Shown one piece after another: positions 1 through 5,164 of a DNA stretch of 7,700 bases; position 1 is the stretch's first letter, and every line of letters begins with the position of its first letter. Source of the stretch: Thermoplasmata archaeon. Lineage in GTDB: Archaea; Thermoplasmatota; Thermoplasmata; Sysuiplasmatales; Sysuiplasmataceae. The DNA lies in contig JAKAPY010000078.1 in the NCBI GenBank assembly GCA_021811925.1, positions 1 to 7,700 on the forward strand. The letters are read 5' to 3'. Both the position numbers and the translations under genes were made by a program. The notes under the pieces are model-generated. The model was not told the origin of the DNA. It did not search any database and worked only from the letters and a program-made list of their open reading frames with translations.

Positions 1-17
1 GGGCTTCTTCTCGCGCC

Positions 18-2159
18 TCAAGAATACCTGAACATTGAAAGAATCTTTTTTTCATCGTAGCCAAAGGGAAAAAGCATCGTAGCAAGCGCACGTGCAATCA
101 GCCTGGAGTAGTATCCCGCCTCATAGGCATCACTGTCCGTAAGAAGCTGTTCGGGAACAATGCTTCTGTCCTTTCTCGCTGCCGCAACAACATATCTGAT
201 GACTTCCCCTGCGCTAACCTCCACCCCGGCTTCCCTGAGTCGCAGCAATGCTATTTGCCTCTCGTTGCTGCTCCTGTATTCATCAAGCGCCTTTGAAACA
301 CGCTTTGTTATGATCATGTCTTCGACGGGATAGTTCCCTCTTTTTACATCCTTCACGAGTTCCGCCACCCTCATTATTCCGTTCCTTGCCCTCTTGACAA
401 AATCTTCCACGCCGGTCGAATCGCGCAGGTATTCAAGCATTATGTTCTGGGCAAACCTGACTATTTCGGGAGAATCGGATCTCCTTAGTTCAATCCCTCT
501 GAGCTTGTAAGTGCCATCATCGAAGAGGCCGTAGTATTTGTTGAGGCTGCCCTCTCCGTCCCCCTTGTTGTTCAGGAAAACAATCCAGCTATACCTGCCT
601 TCGACCTCAAATGGTATTCCTGTCTCGCTCCCTATCCTTTCGGCATACTCCAAAGCGTCCCCCTCGCCCTTTATCCAGAGTGAATCTACTATGCCATGCA
701 GCACCCTGAATCCCATCTCTTCCGCCCTTCGCGCGGCATGCAGTAGGATCTCCCTGCCGAATGCATTTATTGATTCGTGGCATTCTATGCTTCCAAATTT
801 GGCATTCCTGAACCCCGTATAGCCAAAGGATGTGACAAGAACCCATTTGAGCGCATTCCTCCTTTTTGCTGCAAATTCATCGCTCATTGTCTTGTACTTT
901 CTGCGCCTCATTATCAGGTTGCCTATGACAGATGGTATAAGTCCTGTCCTGCGTACGCAGAAGTGATATCCGAGTCCGGGGACCTTCCTTCCATCCACTG
1001 CGCAGCACTTGCAGTTGAGCGTGTCCACGGATATGTTTTCCTTTTTCATTATGGCCGGGTACAGGGATGAGAAATCAAGACCGAAGACATTGCTGTGAAA
1101 GCCTGTTACAGGCGTGTATATGAGTCCTCCCCTGTCAGATTCTATCAGTTCCTCCGCGGTTTTGAACATCTCCGGCCTGTTCTTCTTCCATGGTACAGAG
1201 CCGTTCTGCCTCAGCGCCTCCATTGTCTCCATGCTGCTTATGGCAGTGCCTGGGGAAAGTCTGGAAAGCTGCTGCAGTCCCATGTAGGAAAGCCTGGATA
1301 TTTCCGCAAGCCCCTCCAGCCCAGACTCTATATGCAGGAATGAGTTGCGTGTATCTATGTGAAGTCTGCCCATGAGCATCGCGGGAGACGGCTTGTAGAA
1401 TATTCTGCCGTAGCTCATGTAGCTCTTTGCCGCATACGACCCCCTAATCCCCGCCTCCCTTCCAAGTGTGAATCCATCAAGATCCAGGCACGCGGCACGC
1501 CTGTACATCTGCCTTATTGCAAAAGCATCACCACCATTTGTGAGTATCAGATCGTAATTCTTCGAATTCAGTATTCTTGCCGCCTCCAGAAGCATTCTCT
1601 CCTCATCATCCTCGATGATATCGCTGTCTATTGCTATGCTTCCTATTCGCGTGTCTTTTGAAGGCGGGTTCTTTTCAAATGTTATGTCAAGGTGGGCCGT
1701 ATTGAGGAGTGGCATCTCATAATATATCTCATTCAGAGAATCAAGGCATTTAATCCCGCCATTTCCAGCCGAGATAAACGCAAGCGGAAATATGCCGTTA
1801 TCAAGCATGAAGCGCTGCTCTATGGGTATGTCTGCATCGTATACGGTGTAGCCCGTGTGGTCTCCAAGCGCATATATGCCTTCCGCAATCTTGTGGTATG
1901 TGTGAAAGTCACTCGTGCTTATCTCGAGCATATCGGCAAGCTGCATTTGAGGCGCGGCCTTTCTTACAACCCTCCTCTCGTCCACGCTCTCTATTTTGTC
2001 AAGCCTTCGTGCAATTTCATCCAGCGAAGCAGCGTTTCCGCCGACGTGAAATGTTGGCCTGTATCCGAATTCAAACTTCCTTACTTCATTTCCTTTGACC
2101 CACAGGACAACGCTGTTCCTTTTCACATCCGTGTAGGCATCTATTATCCACCCTTCCAT
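18..2159 (-). CDS. Divergent B-family DNA polymerase, PolB2/Dpo2-like, exonuclease apparently inactive
   Basis: Template-directed DNA polymerase of 713 residues, shorter than replicative archaeal PolB enzymes (roughly 770-900). Motif A is intact (DFSSLYP, D362). Motif B keeps K438 and G446-Y447, but the usual Asn at K+4 is Val442 and the usual Tyr at K+7 is Phe445. Motif C reads HGIVDS (488-493) instead of YGDTDS, so the first Asp is Ile490 and D492 remains. The KxY-type element KYYG (541-544) and thumb motif TKRVSKALDEY (618-628) are recognisable. In the N-terminal exonuclease domain, Exo I has D158 but Thr for Glu, Exo II reads NGGDAFA (208-214) without its final Asp, and Exo III is not found; proofreading is probably lost. 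It starts at ATG, 14 bases after the 90-residue gene stops, with a weak GAGG 10 nt upstream. Last gene of the pseudo-RecA cassette. Lesion bypass is inferred from resemblance to Dpo2. The family call is strong; the PolB2 subfamily call is likely but unproven. Confidence 0.93.
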   Translation of the reverse strand: MEGWIIDAYTDVKRNSVVLWVKGNEVRKFEFGYRPTFHVGGNAASLDEIARRLDKIESVDERRVVRKAAPQMQLADMLEISTSDFHTYHKIAEGIYALGDHTGYTVYDADIPIEQRFMLDNGIFPLAFISAGNGGIKCLDSLNEIYYEMPLLNTAHLDITFEKNPPSKDTRIGSIAIDSDIIEDDEERMLLEAARILNSKNYDLILTNGGDAFAIRQMYRRAACLDLDGFTLGREAGIRGSYAAKSYMSYGRIFYKPSPAMLMGRLHIDTRNSFLHIESGLEGLAEISRLSYMGLQQLSRLSPGTAISSMETMEALRQNGSVPWKKNRPEMFKTAEELIESDRGGLIYTPVTGFHSNVFGLDFSSLYPAIMKKENISVDTLNCKCCAVDGRKVPGLGYHFCVRRTGLIPSVIGNLIMRRRKYKTMSDEFAAKRRNALKWVLVTSFGYTGFRNAKFGSIECHESINAFGREILLHAARRAEEMGFRVLHGIVDSLWIKGEGDALEYAERIGSETGIPFEVEGRYSWIVFLNNKGDGEGSLNKYYGLFDDGTYKLRGIELRRSDSPEIVRFAQNIMLEYLRDSTGVEDFVKRARNGIMRVAELVKDVKRGNYPVEDMIITKRVSKALDEYRSSNERQIALLRLREAGVEVSAGEVIRYVVAAARKDRSIVPEQLLTDSDAYEAGYYSRLIARALATMLFPFGYDEKKILSMFRYS

Positions 2160-2173
2160 CCATCCGCTGCCTC

Positions 2174-2446
2174 TTAGAAATGGTACTTCCGTTTGAGAAG
2201 ATCTAGTTCCTTCTCCTGCTCTATCATTATGGAAAGCATCATGCCCTCCACGGGATTGACGAGGGCGGCATATGTGGAGGCAGATGAATGATGCCTTGCC
2301 TTTGCTATCACTCTTTCAAGGTACGTCTTCTCCTCCTTTCTGAGGGCGCTGCCGAATTTCTCCCAGCGTGAAACAATCCTCTCTATTTCCGTCCTGAACG
2401 TTGGAACAGTTCTACCCAGCTCAATCACCTCTGCCGATGAACTCAA
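2174..2446 (-). CDS. Small helical protein of unknown function in the polymerase cassette
   Basis: A 90-residue protein that I cannot name. It is charged and predicted mostly helical: one helix about residues 16-52 (containing WEKFGSALRKEEKTYLERV) and a second about 64-88, separated by a loop with RHHSSASTYAALVNP. No signal peptide, membrane segment, Cys cluster or nucleotide-binding motif is seen. The start codon is TTG at 2446; a strong Shine-Dalgarno-like AGAGGT lies six bases upstream (2453-2458), which favours it over the in-frame GTG at 2428. It overlaps the end of the pseudo-RecA gene by 26 bases and stops 14 bases before the polymerase start, so the three are almost certainly cotranscribed and translationally coupled. 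An accessory or bridging subunit of the polymerase is inferred from position only. Confidence 0.82.
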   Translation of the reverse strand: MSSSAEVIELGRTVPTFRTEIERIVSRWEKFGSALRKEEKTYLERVIAKARHHSSASTYAALVNPVEGMMLSIMIEQEKELDLLKRKYHF

Positions 2447-3140
2447 GTATGGACCTCTGGTGCCTTTTCTCGCTCCACCTGCTTACTGCCAGAACCTGCC
2501 CGTCGCTTTCAAGGTAAAGATCTTCATTTTCCAGCTCAACGTTCACCACTCTTGCGAAGTTCTCATCCACTATCCTTTCCATTTCAGTGCTGGAGCTCAC
2601 GGATATGCCCGATGTCATAACAGACCATGCGCTGCAGTTCTCTGCAAGTTTTCCAAGATTTCCAACAGTGCTCTTCAGGAGGTCCATTCCCTCCTTCCAT
2701 CCGACATCGCCAGTGAACAGTTCTGCAACAGATGATACAACAAGGATCGATATGCTGTTGCCACTGGTCTCCTTTGAGGCCGAGCGTGCAATGGCCTCCA
2801 TCTGATGGGCGGTGAAAGCCCTGGCAATTCTTATCCTGGAAAGCATTTTTCTTCCATCGTATCCGCATCTTTCAGCCAGTTCAGAAATCCTGTACGGGTC
2901 AAACGAATTGCCGCCGTCTATCCAGAGCACTATTCCATCAGAAACAGCAAGGGATCTGAAAACGATTGAATGCAGAAGCTTGCCTGTCACCGAAGAGGGC
3001 CCGCCTATGAATGTATTTTCTCCCCTCTTTATTATGCAACTGTTACAGTTTCGCCCCTCGATTACAGTTAGAGAATCTGGCGTGGCCAACGCCATATTGC
3101 TTTCGAACTTCAACATGTGCTTCTGCTCCCGTCCGGGCAT
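2421..3140 (-). CDS. Inactivated RecA/RadA-family protein, first gene of the polymerase cassette
   Basis: A 239-residue RecA-superfamily protein. RadA-like signatures are LWIDGGNSFDPYRISELA (72-89) and RIRIARAFTAHQ (102-113). The P-loop position holds GGPSSVTGKL (46-55), with one residue too many before GK and Leu instead of Thr/Ser after Lys. The Walker B strand SILVVSSVAELF (131-142) has Ser136 where Asp is expected. ATP hydrolysis is therefore unlikely, and a structural or adaptor role is inferred. The C terminus contains QRSILEFI (228-235), resembling a PCNA-interacting peptide. I chose the ATG at 3140 because a TATA box is centred about 26 bases upstream. The same frame stays open to a GTG at 3269, overlapping the DUF302 stop as GTGA and adding 43 unconserved-looking residues. 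Bacterial ImuA is an analogous inactive RecA-like mutasome protein; orthology is not implied. Confidence 0.85.
   Translation of the reverse strand: MPGREQKHMLKFESNMALATPDSLTVIEGRNCNSCIIKRGENTFIGGPSSVTGKLLHSIVFRSLAVSDGIVLWIDGGNSFDPYRISELAERCGYDGRKMLSRIRIARAFTAHQMEAIARSASKETSGNSISILVVSSVAELFTGDVGWKEGMDLLKSTVGNLGKLAENCSAWSVMTSGISVSSSTEMERIVDENFARVVNVELENEDLYLESDGQVLAVSRWSEKRHQRSILEFIGRGD
2453..2458 (-). promoter_or_regulatory. Ribosome binding site supporting the TTG start of the 90-residue gene
   Basis: AGAGGT on the minus strand, six bases before the TTG at 2446 and inside the 3' end of the pseudo-RecA gene. It is a good anti-Shine-Dalgarno match at ideal spacing and decides the unusual start. 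Confidence 0.6.
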
Positions 3141-3162
3141 GTATGTAACCAGCCCTGTGCGC

Positions 3163-3170
3163 TTATTTAA
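3163..3170 (-). promoter_or_regulatory. TATA box of the pseudo-RecA/polymerase cassette
   Basis: Reads TTAAATAA on the minus strand, centred about 26 bases before the ATG at 3140, which implies a leaderless or nearly leaderless transcript. It lies inside the inverted repeat GCTTA-TT-TAAGC (3161-3172), which could be an operator or the natural symmetry of a TATA box. This spacing is the main reason to prefer the 3140 start over the GTG at 3269. Confidence 0.6.
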
Positions 3171-3265
3171 GCAGGGGAGAAGGGAGAGGTGCCCGAAAGC
3201 AGCCGAATTGCCCTGCAGCACGGAAACAAGGGCGGCAGTACAAAACTCCGCGGCAGCCCGGCAGC

Positions 3266-3682
3266 TCACGGATCGCCTTGTCTCTCAGAACTGTCGCAAA
3301 TGGCACGCGCACCGTTTATCACGTCTTCAATAATGCCGTTTACAAGATTGGCTGTATTTTCGGAATTGGCAATCTGAAAGTCGCTCAGCAGGGAGTGCAT
3401 GTCCCTCCATATCAGCCTGCACCCGTTCTGTCTTGAAACGACGGATGTCCTGAGGGGTATGTCGACGGAGAGCTCTATGTTCTTGGCAAGCAACATTGAG
3501 GAAAGTGCGGGACTGCCGAATGTTATGGTGTAGGCTGTGAAGGGAGTTGCGGCCGCCTCTTCGATTTCACTGCGGTGGTCTATGACCGAATAAAGCGTGA
3601 GTCCTTTCTTGGTGATAGACTGGCAAATTGCATCCACAACCGCTTTGGGGGATGAATCGATATCTGTTTTTCGAAGCGACAT
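3266..3682 (-). CDS. DUF302-domain protein
   Basis: A 138-residue soluble protein matching the remembered pattern of DUF302 (TT1751-like fold). An N-terminal helix (about 13-26) leads to KKGLTLYSVIDHRSEIEEA (25-43). This is followed by the characteristic FGSP (55-58), which is FGNP in many members, then DIPLRTSV (74-81) and a strand/turn NGCRLIWRD (86-94). The DUF302 domain occupies about residues 10-106; a tail of about 30 residues follows. No signal peptide or membrane segment is seen. The biochemical function of DUF302 is not established, so none is assigned. Start is ATG, preceded by a TATA-like element and a perfect inverted repeat, suggesting control by a dedicated repressor. It is divergent from purA and lies 125 bases upstream of the pseudo-RecA start on the same strand, but that cassette appears to have its own promoter. 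Confidence 0.85.
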   Translation of the reverse strand: MSLRKTDIDSSPKAVVDAICQSITKKGLTLYSVIDHRSEIEEAAATPFTAYTITFGSPALSSMLLAKNIELSVDIPLRTSVVSRQNGCRLIWRDMHSLLSDFQIANSENTANLVNGIIEDVINGARAICDSSERQGDP

Positions 3683-3683
3683 A

Positions 3684-3705
3684 CGGTATGCGTATTTGCA
3701 TACCG
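3684..3705. promoter_or_regulatory. Perfect inverted repeat, probable operator of the DUF302 gene
   Basis: Two perfect 8-base arms, CGGTATGC and GCATACCG, are separated by six bases (22 bases in all). The site ends two bases before the DUF302 ATG and lies between its TATA-like element and the expected transcription start. A dimeric repressor bound here would block polymerase recruitment. The regulator is not identified in the window. Confidence 0.6.
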
Positions 3706-3708
3706 GCG

Positions 3709-3714
3709 ATAATA
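3709..3714 (-). promoter_or_regulatory. TATA-like element of the DUF302 gene
   Basis: Reads TATTAT on the minus strand, centred about 29 bases before the DUF302 ATG at 3682. Transcription would start within a few bases of the start codon. The match to consensus is weaker than for the other promoters in this window. Confidence 0.45.
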
Positions 3715-3767
3715 GTATGGCATGCGCCTCACTGCGCTGCCGACCGTGCGGCAGGGCGGCTTATTCT

Positions 3768-3773
3768 TTTATA
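3768..3773 (+). promoter_or_regulatory. TATA box of purA
   Basis: TTTATA centred about 25 bases before the purA ATG at 3795, with no Shine-Dalgarno sequence before the start. This fits leaderless archaeal transcription. Confidence 0.65.
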
Positions 3774-3794
3774 CTACATTACAAATGGGCACTC

Positions 3795-5087
3795 ATGCCT
3801 GCTCTAGCTATAGTGGGGCTCCAGTGGGGAGACGAGGGGAAGGGCAAGATCACTGATTTTGTTTCGGATTCCGCCGATTGCGTTGTAAGGTTTCAGGGAG
3901 GCGCAAACGCGGGTCATACCGTGGAGTTCGGCAAACAGACATTCAAATTCCATCAGGTGCCATCGGGTGTTCTACACAAGAAAGTGACCGGCATTATCGC
4001 AAACGGCTCGGCGGTTGATCCAGACGAGCTCATGTCTGAGTTGAAAACACTGGCCGACAGGGGCTACCGCATAAGCAAATTCCACATCAGCGACAGGGCG
4101 CATCTCGTTATGCCGTACCACAAGCAGATTGACGGTCTTGAGGAGTCCTTCAAGGGCGGACGCGCTGTGGGCACCACCAGGAAGGGAATAGGACCATGCT
4201 ATTCGGACAAGGCCTCAAGGATAGGCTTCAGGGCCGGCGATCTTCTCGACGTGGAGTCTCTTGGTCCGAAAGTCGACATGGCTGTAAGAATGAAGAAGGC
4301 GTATGCATCCGCTCTTTCAGGAGAGCTTGAAGTCGATGCGGACACGCTTATGAAGAAGCTTGTGGAGTGGTCCAGGGCGCTTTCGCCTTACATAACGGAC
4401 ACCTCGCACCTTATCAACGACATGGCTTCAAAGAGGAAGAATGTGATATTCGAAGGTGCCCACGGCCTGATGCTCGATATTGACCACGGCAACTATCCGT
4501 ATGTCACTTCCTCCAACATTGTGACAGGAAATGCATTCACGGGCAGCGGGATGGATCCCAATCACAGGCTGAGTGTAATCGGTGTGCTCAAGGCCTATTC
4601 GACAAGAGTCGGGGGCGGCCCATTCCCGACAGAACTGAGTGACGAAGTCGGTGAACACCTGGCGCTCAAAGGCATGGAGGTAGGCACAACTACGGGCAGA
4701 AGAAGAAGGTGCGGCTGGCTCGATCTATTTGCGGCCAAGTACGCCCTCAGTCTCTCCGGTGCCACCGCGATTGCGCTCACAAAGCTTGATGTCCTGTCAG
4801 GCATAGACCGCATAAAGATCGCAACAGCCTACAGGTACAACGGTGAGAAGCTCAAGCACTATCCTCAATCGGTCAAAGTGCTGGAGAATGTTCAGCCCGT
4901 ATACAGGGAATTGCGTGGATGGGGCGAACAGCTAGATGAGGGAGTGCACAGGTGGACAGACCTTCCAGTCGAGACGAGACGATACATTTCATTCATCGAG
5001 GAATCTCTCGGAGTAAAGGCGAAGAGAATATCGGTTGGTCATTCGAGGGAGCAGACAATAATCAGGGGCAAGCTCTCGTTTCTGTGA
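3795..5087 (+). CDS. purA: Adenylosuccinate synthetase
   Basis: Catalyses IMP + aspartate + GTP to adenylosuccinate, the first committed step from IMP to AMP, in the cytoplasm. The 430-residue protein carries the N-terminal GTP/IMP loop QWGDEGKGK (10-18) with catalytic Asp13, and GGANAGHTV (35-43) with His41, matching the positions in the E. coli enzyme. It also has GTTRKGIGPCYSDK (126-139), the EGAHGLMLDIDHGNYPYVTSS block (220-240), EVGTTTGRRRRCGWLD (295-310), the GTP-base motif TKLDVLSG (329-336) and SVGHSREQT (413-421). The start is the ATG at 3795: it begins the conserved MPALAIVGLQWG sequence and lies about 25 bases after a TATA box. The frame is open upstream to 3597, but that extension runs antisense through the DUF302 gene and is not coding. 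The full bacterial-like length is notable because several thermophilic archaea have compact enzymes of about 340 residues. Confidence 0.98.
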   Translation: MPALAIVGLQWGDEGKGKITDFVSDSADCVVRFQGGANAGHTVEFGKQTFKFHQVPSGVLHKKVTGIIANGSAVDPDELMSELKTLADRGYRISKFHISDRAHLVMPYHKQIDGLEESFKGGRAVGTTRKGIGPCYSDKASRIGFRAGDLLDVESLGPKVDMAVRMKKAYASALSGELEVDADTLMKKLVEWSRALSPYITDTSHLINDMASKRKNVIFEGAHGLMLDIDHGNYPYVTSSNIVTGNAFTGSGMDPNHRLSVIGVLKAYSTRVGGGPFPTELSDEVGEHLALKGMEVGTTTGRRRRCGWLDLFAAKYALSLSGATAIALTKLDVLSGIDRIKIATAYRYNGEKLKHYPQSVKVLENVQPVYRELRGWGEQLDEGVHRWTDLPVETRRYISFIEESLGVKAKRISVGHSREQTIIRGKLSFL

Positions 5088-5134
5088 CCCTCTGCTGTCC
5101 GCAGATTGCCGGTGAGACTGTTTTCAGTCAATGA

Positions 5135-5140
5135 TTTATA
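5135..5140 (+). promoter_or_regulatory. TATA box of the TauE/SafE-DUF1634 operon
   Basis: TTTATA centred about 27 bases before the transporter ATG at 5165, in the 77-base gap after purA. No Shine-Dalgarno sequence precedes the ATG, so the first gene is probably leaderless and transcribed separately from purA. Confidence 0.65.
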
Positions 5141-5164
5141 CAATGATGTTTTGAACACACATCA

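Noticed and set aside
1..17. Sequence after the polymerase stop
   Set aside because: Seventeen bases are too few to tell whether another gene follows.
1692..2177. Plus-strand open frame of 161 codons opposite the polymerase N terminus
   Set aside because: It lies wholly antisense to a well-supported gene, has no promoter or ribosome binding site that I can see, and its product has no recognisable domain.
3170..3265. Possible hairpin terminator after the DUF302 gene
   Set aside because: The GC-rich stretch contains direct GGCAGC repeats rather than a convincing stem, and the T-runs are short.
3141..3269. 43-residue N-terminal extension of the pseudo-RecA from a GTG start
   Set aside because: No similarity to RecA-family N termini is visible and it contains the TATA box of the shorter form. 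The GTGA overlap with the DUF302 stop leaves it possible, so it is noted in the gene entry.
2812..3333. Plus-strand open frame of 173 codons opposite the pseudo-RecA gene
   Set aside because: Antisense shadow of the RecA-like frame; the composition is unlike a folded protein and the RadA-like signatures are on the other strand.
3597..3794. N-terminal extension of purA
   Set aside because: It runs antisense through the start of the DUF302 gene and both promoters. The PurA family begins at the ATG at 3795, which has a TATA box at the right distance.
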